A stretch of 20,584 nucleotides of DNA from Fibrobacterales bacterium (GTDB lineage: Bacteria; Fibrobacterota; Fibrobacteria; Fibrobacterales; Fibrobacteraceae), in NCBI GenBank assembly GCA_025997455.1, contig BNUP01000029.1, forward strand, positions 1-20,584, in the 5' to 3' direction. The notes under the pieces were generated by a model, which was given only the letters and a program-made list of their open reading frames with translations, made no database searches and was not told the DNA's origin. This document shows positions 1 to 8,122 of this stretch, in pieces. The translations under genes were made by a program, and so were the position numbers. Numbering within the stretch: position 1 is the first letter of the stretch; each line of letters begins with the position of its first letter.

Positions 1-2
1 CT

Positions 3-1514
3 TTGCAAAATAAATATTCACATTTTTTAGAGAAGGCGTTGCGGCACCCTATTTTCGGTATTCCAATAATTTTGGCTTGCCTTGCCGTTGCGGTTTTTGC
101 ATTTTTGAAATTGCCGAGCGAACTCGCACCGCTTGAAGATCGCTCGCAGGTGACTGTTCAGGTAACAGCCCACGAGGGCGCACCGTTTGGTTTTATGAGC
201 GAGAAAATGAAAATTGTGGAAAATTTAATAGCGGAAAGCGTTCCCGAAATTGACCGCCTGCTCGTGCAAACTTCGCCCGGTTATGCCGGGTCTGCGAATT
301 TTGGAAATGTACAGATAATTTTAGTTCCTACAACGGAGAGAAGTCGTTCTCAACAGGAAATTGCAAATTCACTTCGCAAGATTCTTTCTAATGTTGAAGG
401 CGTGCGGGTTTCTATTCAGCAACAGCAGACAATTCGCGTGGGCGGCGGAGGCGGTTTGCCCGTTCAAGTTGTGGTGCAGGCGAGTGAGTTGGATTCTCTT
501 AAAAAATATTTGCCTCCGCTAATGGAAAAAATTCAAGCATCCGATATGCTTACTATGGCAGATGTGAATTTGAAATTTACCAAACCGCAATTGAATGTTG
601 AAATGGACAGGGATTTTTTAAGGGCATCTGGAGTTGCTCCGCGAGAGGTTGCTCAAAGTTTGCAACTCGCATACAGCGGTTTGCGATACGGTTATTTTTT
701 GAAAGACGGAAAGCAATATCAAATTATAGGTGAAATAAATTCGCAAAATCGTTCCGAACCGGCATCTCTTCAAACGCTTTACCTTAGAAATGCAGACGGG
801 AAATTGCTTTCGCTCGATCAATTGGTTTCGCTTAGGGAAGAATCTGTTCCTCCGCAAATTTACAGATATAACCGTTATGTGTCTGCCACCATTTCTGCAA
901 GTCCTGCGGAAGGTGTTGCCTTGGGTGATGCAATATCAGAAATGAGAAGTATTATTGATGGCGAACTGAATAGTAATTTCAAAACAGAATTGACGGGAAC
1001 TTCTCGCGATTTTGTGGAATCGAGCGGAAGTTTGGCTATGGTTTTTGGGCTTGCACTGTTGATTGTTTATATGCTTTTGGCGGCGCAGTTTGAGAGTTTT
1101 AGACACCCCTTTACAATTATGCTTACCGTTCCTCTTGCTCTTTCGGGAGCACTTGCGGCGTTGTATTTTGGCGGGCACACGCTGAATTTATTCAGCCAAA
1201 TAGGGCTTGTGATGTTGGTGGGATTGGTGACGAAAAACGGAATTTTAATTGTAGAATTTGCAAATCAACGCAGAGAGGCAGGCTTAGAAATTCGCCGTGC
1301 GGTTGCCGATGCCGCAAGTGCGCGGCTCCGCCCGATTTTAATGACAACTCTTGCAACGGTTTGCGGTTTTATGCCCATCGCTTTGGCACTCGGTGCAGGT
1401 GCGGAAAGTCGTGTGCCTATGGGCGTTGCCGTTATTGGCGGATTACTCGTGTCGCTCGTGTTCAGTTTGCTGATTATTCCTGCGGCGTATTTGATGATTA
1501 GTAAGGGGGATTAA
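3..1514 (+). CDS. RND efflux transporter, C-terminal half (5'-partial)
   Basis: This is the C-terminal half of an AcrB/HAE1-type inner-membrane pump that exports substrates using the proton gradient. The reading frame is open from the first bases of the window, so the N-terminal half lies upstream; the TTG at position 3 is not a real start. Visible parts are a transmembrane helix near residues 18-36 (preceding the LPSELAPLEDR segment that begins the second periplasmic loop), a large periplasmic domain to about residue 340, and a five-helix C-terminal bundle. The motif VGLVTKNGILIVEFANQRR matches the conserved RND segment before the last helices. About 503 residues fit half of a roughly 1,000-residue pump. 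The protein ends soon after the last helix (MISKGD). The substrate cannot be inferred, and the adaptor and outer-membrane channel genes are not in view. The stop codon lies inside a hairpin and a repeat described separately. Confidence 0.93.
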   Translation: MQNKYSHFLEKALRHPIFGIPIILACLAVAVFAFLKLPSELAPLEDRSQVTVQVTAHEGAPFGFMSEKMKIVENLIAESVPEIDRLLVQTSPGYAGSANFGNVQIILVPTTERSRSQQEIANSLRKILSNVEGVRVSIQQQQTIRVGGGGGLPVQVVVQASELDSLKKYLPPLMEKIQASDMLTMADVNLKFTKPQLNVEMDRDFLRASGVAPREVAQSLQLAYSGLRYGYFLKDGKQYQIIGEINSQNRSEPASLQTLYLRNADGKLLSLDQLVSLREESVPPQIYRYNRYVSATISASPAEGVALGDAISEMRSIIDGELNSNFKTELTGTSRDFVESSGSLAMVFGLALLIVYMLLAAQFESFRHPFTIMLTVPLALSGALAALYFGGHTLNLFSQIGLVMLVGLVTKNGILIVEFANQRREAGLEIRRAVADAASARLRPILMTTLATVCGFMPIALALGAGAESRVPMGVAVIGGLLVSLVFSLLIIPAAYLMISKGD

Positions 1515-1539
1515 CTCGTTAAGAGGTAATCCCCCTTAC
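1501..1539 (+). terminator. Long hairpin over the RND stop codon
   Basis: GTAAGGGGGATT (1501-1512) pairs perfectly with AATCCCCCTTAC (1528-1539), giving a 12-bp stem with a 15-nt loop. The left arm encodes the last codons of the RND gene and touches its stop. No T-run follows, so it is not a textbook intrinsic terminator. It may stop transcription or protect the mRNA 3' end. Confidence 0.5.
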
Positions 1540-1656
1540 TATGCGACATTGGCAACCCGTGTTTTTATGCAAATTTAAGCGGTTGCCATCGGCTGATTAA
1601 CTCTAAAAACTCAAATCTGTGGAATTGTGTTGCAAAGGGAGTTTTTAGAGGTTTCC
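1509..1656 (+). repeat. R1 repeat, copy A
   Basis: First of four copies of a structured repeat (others at 3147, 15256 and 20315). It keeps the central stem TGGCAACC (1550-1557) / GGTTGCCA (1581-1588) and the terminal stem CTCTAAAAACTC (1601-1612) / GAGTTTTTAGAG (1639-1650). The terminal loop is nearly identical to copies C and D. The central stem has different bases from the other copies but still pairs. The 5' end overlaps the stop codon of the RND gene. Confidence 0.8.
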
Positions 1657-1742
1657 TCATAATATTTAAATTTATTTTAGAGACAGGAGTTAAGCAGCAT
1701 TTATGTTAGTAAGGGGGATTAACTCGTTAAGAGGTAATAAGT

Positions 1743-2987
1743 TTACCAATCTTTAGTAAGCCCTCTATACGATTTTTCTCTCGATAGAACACTATCCAAT
1801 TTTGCAAGCGGGAATTTAAATAATCCCTCCCAAGCGGCGGCATAGAGCGTATCGCCAAGCACCACCATATCATTTACATCAATACCCAAGCATGCGAACT
1901 TGCCCTTTGGACACCAGCCAACTCTGTCAATAACCCGCCAACCCTTTGGTTCGCCTCTATCATCGCCCATATATACCATTGGAATGCCCGGGTCAGCACC
2001 GGCGACAAATAAATCTTTACCATCGCTTGCCATTGCATAAATATTTGCTTGAGGGTTACTTACCGTGTACCCAGAATCTGTTCCTACATTATAATGTTGC
2101 ACACTATCTATAGCAACCCATTCTTGAAAATTATCTTGTAGAGCGTGAACACCACCTTTAGCATATTGTCCAACATATAGACGATCCTTATGAATTACCA
2201 TACTTCTTGGTTTTCTTACTCCTCCATAGTCTATAAAATATATTGAATTTAGCCACCATATTGGTTCTGGCGGATTTGGAATATGGCTCCAAGCAACACC
2301 ATCATACATCCAAACTCCGTAAGAGACCGTTATTGCAAATAATTTTCCTCTCCATTCAAGAGCCTCTGTGAAATAAAAGGGTTTATCCATATTTGCCTTG
2401 TCAAAGGGTTGCGGGTCATAAGGGGGAGAAATATTAGTCCAAGAACCGTCCTGTTGTTGCTCTAAAATAGGTGATATGGTTTGCTCAGCGGTTTTGCCGG
2501 AAAATGCGATTATCAATTTTCCCTGATAACGAGTTAAACCATACACATTCAAATAGGTATTGCTGTCTAATTTTGGAGCATTTAGGTTAATCCATTCCTT
2601 TGTGTTCGGCTTGTATTGCCACACCTCACCTGTCTTGTGTGTTCCCACAAATAATCCCAATGAATCCACATAAATGTTAAACGCCTTAACCTGTTCAGGC
2701 GGTTTTAATGTATCCCATGCACTTGAACCCTGCAATGCGGTGAATATTTGAACATTGTACATGTTAGGGTTCAAACTCTCAACCCTAGAATTGCTCACAA
2801 ACAGTCGATTCCCCATTCGTTTTACATTATATAGACCAAGCCCCCATTTGCCTCTGCCCTCGCCCGGAATAAGCCCTGCATCAAGCCAATAACCCCGCTC
2901 CAAAGATTCCTCTGTGTTCGTTTCTACACTGCTTTCGTTAAAACAACCCACAAGCAAAAAGAACAAAAAAACTAAGAAAATATACAT
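1743..2987 (-). CDS. Lipoprotein with predicted seven-bladed beta-propeller
   Basis: I do not recognise a named family. The protein is 414 residues. A very hydrophobic N-terminus ends in LVGC, a lipobox with Cys15, so export and lipidation are likely. The n-region has no Lys or Arg, which is unusual for a signal peptide. The body shows about seven repeats of a blade-like pattern (short turn, hydrophobic strand, then a W/Y-containing strand): RLFVSNS, GLFVGTH, KLIIAFS, KLFAITV, RLYVGQY, DLFVAGA and TLYAAAW. This suggests a propeller used for binding. The ATG at 2987 is preferred over the TTG one codon earlier because GGAGG sits 6 nt before the ATG but only 3 nt before the TTG. It is monocistronic and convergent with the RND gene. 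Ligand and role are unknown. Confidence 0.8.
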   Translation of the reverse strand: MYIFLVFLFFLLVGCFNESSVETNTEESLERGYWLDAGLIPGEGRGKWGLGLYNVKRMGNRLFVSNSRVESLNPNMYNVQIFTALQGSSAWDTLKPPEQVKAFNIYVDSLGLFVGTHKTGEVWQYKPNTKEWINLNAPKLDSNTYLNVYGLTRYQGKLIIAFSGKTAEQTISPILEQQQDGSWTNISPPYDPQPFDKANMDKPFYFTEALEWRGKLFAITVSYGVWMYDGVAWSHIPNPPEPIWWLNSIYFIDYGGVRKPRSMVIHKDRLYVGQYAKGGVHALQDNFQEWVAIDSVQHYNVGTDSGYTVSNPQANIYAMASDGKDLFVAGADPGIPMVYMGDDRGEPKGWRVIDRVGWCPKGKFACLGIDVNDMVVLGDTLYAAAWEGLFKFPLAKLDSVLSREKSYRGLTKDW

Positions 2988-3146
2988 CAAAATCCTCCCT
3001 TATGTAGCAAAGTGTACAACGGTTCAAGCAGAGTAGGCTTATTGTATGACTTGCATTCCTCCACATACTCTCTCCTACAAAAGGTGATATTTGCTACGAA
3101 TGTAGTAATTTTGCAAATAAACGCAGTTTAGAAATATAGAGAGCCT
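2988..3146 (-). promoter_or_regulatory. Possible promoter and about 100-nt leader of the lipoprotein gene
   Basis: On the minus strand a TACATT hexamer (3104-3099) matches the -10 form seen elsewhere in the window, but it lies over 100 nt before the start codon. The leader ends in a good GGAGG Shine-Dalgarno (about 2994-2998). No clear -35 is visible. Apart from this, I see no gene between the lipoprotein and the R1 copy. Confidence 0.3.
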
Positions 3147-3290
3147 CTATTAACCTAGTAAATGGTTAATAGAAGTTTCCTAAGCGACATGGGCGAACTA
3201 TTCCAAGGTGCATTTTATGCGGGTTCGCCGTCGTCTCTAAAAACTCCAATTTTGTAAAATTATGATTTAGAGGAGTTTTTAGAGATTCCC
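3147..3290 (+). repeat. R1 repeat, copy B
   Basis: This copy has all three hairpins: CTATTAACC (3147-3155) / GGTTAATAG (3164-3172), GGCGAAC (3192-3198) / GTTCGCC (3223-3229), and a 13-bp stem CTCTAAAAACTCC (3235-3247) / GGAGTTTTTAGAG (3272-3284). The terminal loop differs from the other copies while the stem is kept. Its 3' end lies about 15 bp from the ZupT stop codon on the opposite strand. Confidence 0.8.
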
Positions 3291-3304
3291 TATAAGGGAA
3301 AACT

Positions 3305-4105
3305 TTAAAAAAGCATTAAACTCACCGCCATAATAGCCATTCCCGCGATAAGCCCGGAAATTGCAATGTGATGTTCTCCGTATTCCTCTGCGGTAGGTAA
3401 GAGTTCATCAAATGATATATAAACCATAATGCCAGCAACAATTGCAAACACAATTCCCAAAAGCGATTCTGACAAAAAATTTCGCAACAGAATATAACCT
3501 ATTAACGCACCGAGCGGTTCTGCAAGACCGGAAAGAAATGAGTATATAAACGCTTTACGGCGACTTTTTGTCGCATAATAAATTGGGACGGAAACTGCAA
3601 TTCCTTCGGGAATGTTGTGAATTGCAATGGCAAAAGCGATGCTCAAACCGAGTGTGGGATTTTGAAGTGCGCTCACAAATGATGCAATTCCTTCGGGGAA
3701 GTTATGAATGCCTATTGCAATAGCGGAGAGCAAACCCATACGCATAAGTTTTTTGTCGCTTCTTTTTTCCGTTTCTTTATGTATCTCGTGCGGATTTTCA
3801 TAACTCGGCACCAATTTATCGATGATTGCGATAATTGCAATTCCTGCAAAAAACGCTGCGGAACTTATCCATTCGCCTTTCTTTGCCCCATACACCTCCA
3901 CAAGCGAATCTTTGGAAGTCGCCAAAAGTTCCACGAGCGAAATATATACCATCACGCCCGCAGACAAACCGAGCGCACAACATAAAAACTTTGGAGAAAA
4001 CTTTTTTGACAGGAGTGCCATTAAACTGCCTATACCAGTTGCAAGCCCCGCAAACAGCGTGAGTGCAAAAGCGAAAAGAACGCTGTTATCGGTAATTTCA
4101 AGCAT
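3305..4105 (-). CDS. zupT: ZIP-family zinc/divalent metal transporter
   Basis: A 266-residue inner-membrane protein of the ZIP family, which imports Zn2+ and other divalent metals into the cytoplasm. About eight hydrophobic helices can be traced. The two signature helices carry HNFPEGIA (134-141) and HNIPEGIA (163-170), whose His and Glu residues form the binuclear metal site in ZupT-type ZIPs. The loop before them (about residues 100-120) has only two His. Length agrees with E. coli ZupT (257 residues). It is monocistronic and divergent from the diguanylate cyclase gene. Upstream lie a TATCTT hexamer and a heptamer array. There is no Shine-Dalgarno before the ATG. Confidence 0.93.
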   Translation of the reverse strand: MLEITDNSVLFAFALTLFAGLATGIGSLMALLSKKFSPKFLCCALGLSAGVMVYISLVELLATSKDSLVEVYGAKKGEWISSAAFFAGIAIIAIIDKLVPSYENPHEIHKETEKRSDKKLMRMGLLSAIAIGIHNFPEGIASFVSALQNPTLGLSIAFAIAIHNIPEGIAVSVPIYYATKSRRKAFIYSFLSGLAEPLGALIGYILLRNFLSESLLGIVFAIVAGIMVYISFDELLPTAEEYGEHHIAISGLIAGMAIMAVSLMLF

Positions 4106-4121
4106 ATTGTGCGGGAAGATA
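4106..4121 (-). promoter_or_regulatory. Candidate -10 element close to the zupT start
   Basis: On the minus strand TATCTT (4121-4116) is followed by C-rich sequence and the ATG at 4105, a gap of 10 nt. This is a weaker version of the TAC(A/C)TT-CCC-ATG arrangement seen at five other genes. It implies a leader of only a few bases. Confidence 0.35.
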
Positions 4122-4128
4122 GTTAATT

Positions 4129-4191
4129 GAGAGTAGAGAGTAGAGAGTAGAGAGTAGAGAGTAGAGAGTGGGGAGTGGGGAGTAGAGAGTA
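4129..4191 (+). repeat. Heptamer tandem array (GAGAGTA)n
   Basis: Nine consecutive 7-bp units: five GAGAGTA, then GAGAGTG, GGGAGTG, GGGAGTA and GAGAGTA. On the minus strand this is a pyrimidine tract (TACTCTC)n lying just upstream of zupT. The same unit in short degenerate form occurs upstream of trpB (about 8133-8152) and of the GH2 gene (about 11448-11460). Confidence 0.9.
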
Positions 4192-4355
4192 TGGTTGAGA
4201 ATAGGGAAGAGGAGATGATGGATGGGGATTGTAGGGGCGACCATTGTTGCCATTATTCATACAGATTATCTCGATTTCTTTTCTGTCAATCTAAGATGCA
4301 TTGCGGAGTTCTCCACTATCCATTCCCAACTAACCATTTTCTACATTCACACCCG
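4192..4355 (+). promoter_or_regulatory. Upstream region and -10 of the diguanylate cyclase gene
   Basis: TACATT at 4342-4347 is preceded by TTTTC and followed by 8 nt (CACACCCG) before the ATG at 4356. The segment further up contains a fragment of the R2 family (GTAGGGGCG near 4231 and GAGTTCTCCAC near 4306) but no gene. There is no Shine-Dalgarno, so transcription probably starts at or next to the ATG. Confidence 0.5.
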
Positions 4356-5255
4356 ATGATAGAATCCGATAAAAACTTTACAATACTTATAGTGGGCGAT
4401 GACCTTGTGTCGTGCGATATTCTAAGCAGTATTTTATCACCGTATTATTCTATTAAAACGGCAGAAAATGTAGATTCGGCAAGGTGGTGTCTCAAAAATG
4501 AAACTATAAACCTCGTGTTGCTCTATACATCAATAGAAAACGACAGCGGTTTCAAAATTCTTTCCGGCATTAAAACTTCAGATGACACAAAATTTATTCC
4601 CGTAATTTTGGTAAGCGATTCGAGCAGTGAGGCAGAAGAAGACGAAGAACGGGGTTTCACATTCGGAGCGGCAGATTTTCTCACAAAACCTTTTCGTTCA
4701 TCTATCGTAAAAGTGCGGGTTAATAACCAAAGGTTAATAGTTAAGCAAATGAAAGCGATAGAGGAATTGGGGTTGCTCGATTCGCTCACGGGCATTTCCA
4801 ACAGGCGCGGATTCAACAGTAAAATGAACGCGGAATGGTTGCGTGCCATTCGCGACCAAAAGCCGCTTAGTATGGCAATTGCCGATATTGATTTTTTCAA
4901 ACGCTATAACGATACTTACGGGCACCAGCAGGGTGATGTTCTCTTGCGCGAACTCGCTAAACGCATAAAATCGTTGATGAAACGACCTGCAGATTTTGTT
5001 GCCCGTTGGGGCGGTGAGGAATTTGTGATAATGCTGCCGAACACGGAAATTGACGGAGCATATTTTTTTTCAAATGAAATTCGCCAAAGCATTCAAAAAA
5101 TGCACATAAAAGATTTGCCTTCCGCAACCATAAGTATAGGGGTCTCGTGTATTGTTCCGCAAATCAAAGACTCGATGGAGGAGTTTTTTGAACGCGCGGA
5201 TAAGGCGTTATATAAAGCGAAGGAATCAGGACGAAATCGCGTGTGCAGAGGTTAG
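4356..5255 (+). CDS. Diguanylate cyclase with degenerate receiver domain (REC-GGDEF)
   Basis: The protein (299 residues) would make cyclic di-GMP from two GTP. The GGDEF domain (about 138-299) carries GGEEF at 219-223, the DFFKRYND substrate segment, and an RxxD inhibitory site (RPAD, 210-213) five residues before GGEEF, so product feedback is expected. The N-terminal receiver domain (about 8-127) keeps the acidic pair Asp15-Asp16 and Lys111 (LTKPF), but the phospho-acceptor position is Tyr57 (codon TAT) in LVLLYTSIENDSGF. Aspartate phosphorylation therefore should not control it in the usual way. The ATG at 4356 is chosen over 4191 because the extra 55 codons run through repeat sequence and the receiver fold begins right after 4356. 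It is single in its orientation and convergent with lgt. Confidence 0.9.
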   Translation: MIESDKNFTILIVGDDLVSCDILSSILSPYYSIKTAENVDSARWCLKNETINLVLLYTSIENDSGFKILSGIKTSDDTKFIPVILVSDSSSEAEEDEERGFTFGAADFLTKPFRSSIVKVRVNNQRLIVKQMKAIEELGLLDSLTGISNRRGFNSKMNAEWLRAIRDQKPLSMAIADIDFFKRYNDTYGHQQGDVLLRELAKRIKSLMKRPADFVARWGGEEFVIMLPNTEIDGAYFFSNEIRQSIQKMHIKDLPSATISIGVSCIVPQIKDSMEEFFERADKALYKAKESGRNRVCRG

Positions 5256-5303
5256 TATCTTCTGCATTGCAGGTAGGGTGTGGGGTGTATTAGAAATGCT
5301 CAA

Positions 5304-6158
5304 CTAAATAGGAGTTCTGTTCGTTTTCATAGAGCGAATTGCAATTAAAGCGATTCCGCTTAAAATCATAACCAAGCACAAAATTTGCCCTCTGCTCATT
5401 CCAAGTGCATTCAATCCTATTTGCACATCGGGTTCGCGGAAAAATTCAATGAAAAATCTCGCCGTTCCGTAGCCTATTAAATACACCGCCATAATGTGGT
5501 TTCGCACTTTCGGGAACACCCGCCACAAAAAATAAATCACCAAAAACAGCACAATACCCTCAAAACACATTTCGTAAAGTTGGCTTGGGTGGCGCAAAAC
5601 GGCGGGGCGGTCTGGAGCGTGTTTGAAAATCATACCTATAGGCGAGGTAGTTATTCTGCCGTAAAGTTCGCCGTTAATAAAGTTGCCGAGTCGTCCGAAA
5701 GTATAAACCAAAGGCACAACTAAAAAAATCACATTGACGGTTTTCCAATAATCTAATTTCTGTTTTTTTATCGCGTAAGATGCACATAAAAACGAGCCTA
5801 TTAAACCGCCGTGATAACTCATACCGGAAATTCCCGTGAAATGAAATCCCCCCGCAAACGAAAACGGCAAAATAATCTCCAACGGGTGACTGAAATAATA
5901 ATCGAAATTATAAAAAAGTACATAACCAAGCCTTGCCCCTATGAGCACGCCTGCAATAAGCCAAGTCATCACGCTGTCTAACTGCTCACGCCGCATTGCA
6001 GGTTCTTTATACTTCCGCACAAAATGCCAAACTAAATGATAGCCCAAGAAAAACGCTATCAAGTACATCAGCCCGTACCATCGCACCTGAAAGCCGAGAA
6101 TCGTTATCGCAGTCGGGTCAAAATATTGCGGAATTGTGTTCCAAGTTGAGAGAGTCAT
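5304..6158 (-). CDS. lgt: Prolipoprotein diacylglyceryl transferase
   Basis: This 284-residue inner-membrane enzyme transfers diacylglycerol from phosphatidylglycerol to the lipobox Cys of prolipoproteins, the first step of lipoprotein maturation. Several hydrophobic helices are visible. The signature GRLGNFINGELYG is at 155-167, the MSYHGGL segment with the conserved His is at 113-119, and RHPSQLYE is at 189-196. Length is normal. The ATG overlaps the trpA stop by 4 nt (ATGA), so it is the third gene of the trpB-trpA-lgt operon and probably translationally coupled. A lipoprotein gene a few kb away is a possible substrate, without implying regulation. The 48-nt gap to the cyclase gene holds an R2-like fragment. 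Confidence 0.97.
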   Translation of the reverse strand: MTLSTWNTIPQYFDPTAITILGFQVRWYGLMYLIAFFLGYHLVWHFVRKYKEPAMRREQLDSVMTWLIAGVLIGARLGYVLFYNFDYYFSHPLEIILPFSFAGGFHFTGISGMSYHGGLIGSFLCASYAIKKQKLDYWKTVNVIFLVVPLVYTFGRLGNFINGELYGRITTSPIGMIFKHAPDRPAVLRHPSQLYEMCFEGIVLFLVIYFLWRVFPKVRNHIMAVYLIGYGTARFFIEFFREPDVQIGLNALGMSRGQILCLVMILSGIALIAIRSMKTNRTPI

Positions 6159-6931
6159 TTTATTGCATCCTTCATTTTTTTGACATATTCTCCGACGGTT
6201 TTCACCGCATTACCGCTTGCAGAATCCTTTGCAATTATTTTCACAATCGCACTGCCCACAATAACTCCGTCGGCGATTTTTGCAATGCTGCTCGCTTGTT
6301 CAGGCGCGTTTATTCCAAATCCAACCGCCACGGGAACGCTCGAAATTGGACGAATCGAATCGACAATTGAGGCGAGGTCGGTTTTTATTTCACTGCGAAC
6401 GCCCGTAACGCCAAGCGATGACACCAAATATATATAACCCTCTGCCTCCGCCGCAATTTTCTTAATGCGTTCCTCCGAAGTCGGTGCAATAAGCGAAATC
6501 AAATCTATACCGAATTTATGAGAAAATTCCTTCACCTCGCCCTGCTCTTCAAATGGGCAATCGGGAATTATAATTCCGTCAATACCGACTTCTTTGCATC
6601 TCTTGAAAAATGCCTCATAACCATACTTAAAAACGGAGTTTATATAAGTTAAAAAAACGAGGGGAATTTGCGATTTTTGCCGAATCCTTGCAACCAATTC
6701 AAAAATTTTCACGGTTGTTGCACCGGCTTTTAACGCCCGCAAATCCGCCTCTTGAATTACAATGCCCTCTGCAATTGGGTCAGAAAACGGAATGCCGAGT
6801 TCCACAATGTCTGCACCTGCCCGTTCCATTTCCAAGACGAACTTCTCGGTCGCCCCCAAATCAGGGTCTCCCGCAGTTAAAAAACCTATAAACGCTTTGC
6901 CTTTTTTGAATGCCGCCGAAATATTACTCAT
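6155..6931 (-). CDS. trpA: Tryptophan synthase alpha subunit
   Basis: This 258-residue cytoplasmic enzyme cleaves indole-3-glycerol phosphate to indole and glyceraldehyde 3-phosphate and passes indole to TrpB. The VELGIPFSDP segment carries Glu44, equivalent to catalytic Glu49 of the E. coli protein. The second catalytic acid, Asp60 in E. coli, corresponds to Glu55 here (PIAEG), a conservative change that I believe occurs in other TrpA proteins. The phosphate-binding loop GVTGVRSE and the C-terminal VGFGI and GVIVGSAIV segments are present. The start overlaps the trpB stop by 4 nt and the end overlaps lgt by 4 nt. No other trp biosynthesis genes are in the window. Confidence 0.97.
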   Translation of the reverse strand: MSNISAAFKKGKAFIGFLTAGDPDLGATEKFVLEMERAGADIVELGIPFSDPIAEGIVIQEADLRALKAGATTVKIFELVARIRQKSQIPLVFLTYINSVFKYGYEAFFKRCKEVGIDGIIIPDCPFEEQGEVKEFSHKFGIDLISLIAPTSEERIKKIAAEAEGYIYLVSSLGVTGVRSEIKTDLASIVDSIRPISSVPVAVGFGINAPEQASSIAKIADGVIVGSAIVKIIAKDSASGNAVKTVGEYVKKMKDAIK

Positions 6932-8109
6932 TCCTCTAATCCCCTGCCTCTATATCTCGCTATAGCCGCCACATCTTTATCACCGCGCCCCGATAAACAA
7001 ATTATCACGCTTTTTTCCCGCTCAATTGCAGGAACAATTTTTCTCGCATAAGCCACCGCGTGGGCACTTTCAATTGCAGGAATTATTCCTTCCGTTCGCG
7101 ATAAATATTCAAATGCGCTAACAGCCTCTTCATCGGTTACGGGGACATACTCCGCACGGTTTGAATCGTGCAAAAATGCGTGTTCCGGTCCTATTCCCGG
7201 ATAGTCCAAACCTGCGGAAATTGAATATACCGGTGCAATTTGCCCTTCGTCATTTTGGCAAAAATAACTTTTCATTCCGTGAAAAATTCCGAGCGTTCCC
7301 TTCGCTATTGTCGCCGCGTGTTTATCAGTATCAACACCCAAGCCCGCCGCCTCGCATCCTATTAAACGCACAGGGTCATTTATAAAATTATAAAAAGAAC
7401 CTATGGCATTAGAACCGCCGCCAACGCACGCTATCACCGCCGCGGGCAAACTTCCTTCGCGTTCCAAAATTTGTGCACGAGCCTCTTTACCGATAACACT
7501 TTGAAAGTCGCGCACAATTGTGGGAAAAGGGTGAGGTCCCATCACAGACCCAAGTGCGTAATGCGTATCCGCCACGCGTGAAACCCACTCCCGCATAGCC
7601 TCATTAACCGCATCTTTAAGCGTTTGCGTTCCGCTTGTAACTGCATTCACCTTTGCACCCAAAAGTTCCATACGAAACACATTCAACTTTTGCCGCTCGG
7701 TGTCCTCTTTCCCCATAAAAATTTCGCATTCCATATTGAGCAGTGCCGCCGCAGTTGCACAAGCCACCCCGTGTTGCCCCGCTCCTGTCTCGGCAATCAC
7801 ACGCGTTTTCCCCATTTTTTTTGCGAGGAGAACCTGCCCCAAAACATTATTTATTTTATGCGACCCCGTGTGATTTAAGTCCTCTCGTTTTAGATAAACC
7901 TTTGCTCCGCCCAAATCTTCGGTCATTTTTTTTGCAAAATAAAGTCTGGAAGGTCGCCCCGCGTAATCGTTTAGGAGTGCGGAAAGTTCTGTGTTAAATT
8001 CGGCATCATCTTTGTAATGCAAATACGCCCGCTCAAGATTTTGAATCTCGTTCATCAGAGTTTCCGGGATATATTGCCCGCCGTGAATACCGAACCTGCC
8101 GCTTGCCAT
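6928..8109 (-). CDS. trpB: Tryptophan synthase beta subunit
   Basis: This PLP enzyme condenses indole with serine to give tryptophan, in complex with TrpA. With the start at 8109 the protein has 393 residues, close to the usual length. The PLP lysine is Lys85 in HTGSHKINN, the catalytic Glu is Glu107 in AETGAGQHG, and the phosphate loop GGGSNAIG follows. A start 17 codons earlier (8160) is possible by frame, but the extra residues are pyrimidine-tract translation. The ATG at 8109 begins MASGRFGIHGGQYIPE, the normal TrpB start region, and lies 7 nt after a TACCTT -10. It heads trpB-trpA-lgt. No leader peptide or attenuator is visible, so the usual trp attenuation is unlikely here. Confidence 0.97.
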   Translation of the reverse strand: MASGRFGIHGGQYIPETLMNEIQNLERAYLHYKDDAEFNTELSALLNDYAGRPSRLYFAKKMTEDLGGAKVYLKREDLNHTGSHKINNVLGQVLLAKKMGKTRVIAETGAGQHGVACATAAALLNMECEIFMGKEDTERQKLNVFRMELLGAKVNAVTSGTQTLKDAVNEAMREWVSRVADTHYALGSVMGPHPFPTIVRDFQSVIGKEARAQILEREGSLPAAVIACVGGGSNAIGSFYNFINDPVRLIGCEAAGLGVDTDKHAATIAKGTLGIFHGMKSYFCQNDEGQIAPVYSISAGLDYPGIGPEHAFLHDSNRAEYVPVTDEEAVSAFEYLSRTEGIIPAIESAHAVAYARKIVPAIEREKSVIICLSGRGDKDVAAIARYRGRGLEE

Positions 8110-8122
8110 TTTGGGGAAGGTA
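8110..8122 (-). promoter_or_regulatory. Candidate -10 of the trpB-trpA-lgt operon (leaderless type)
   Basis: On the minus strand TTTTTTC is followed by TACCTT (8122-8117) and 7 nt (CCCCAAA) to the trpB ATG at 8109. A pyrimidine tract lies upstream. There is no Shine-Dalgarno in the gap. Confidence 0.5.

Larger units (their letters stand above)
1498..1738 (+). repeat. 33-bp perfect direct repeats flanking R1 copy A
   Basis: The 33 bases at 1498-1530 recur without mismatch at 1706-1738, so the repeat unit is 208 bp. The left copy contains the last codons and stop of the RND gene plus the start of R1 copy A. The right copy carries the same coding remnant out of context, just before the end of the convergent lipoprotein gene. 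This looks like a tandem duplication product or the trace of an insertion. Confidence 0.85.

Noticed and set aside
4191..4355. N-terminal extension of the diguanylate cyclase from an ATG at 4191
   Set aside because: The extra 55 codons start in the heptamer array and run through R2-like and promoter sequence; the receiver domain begins right after the ATG at 4356.
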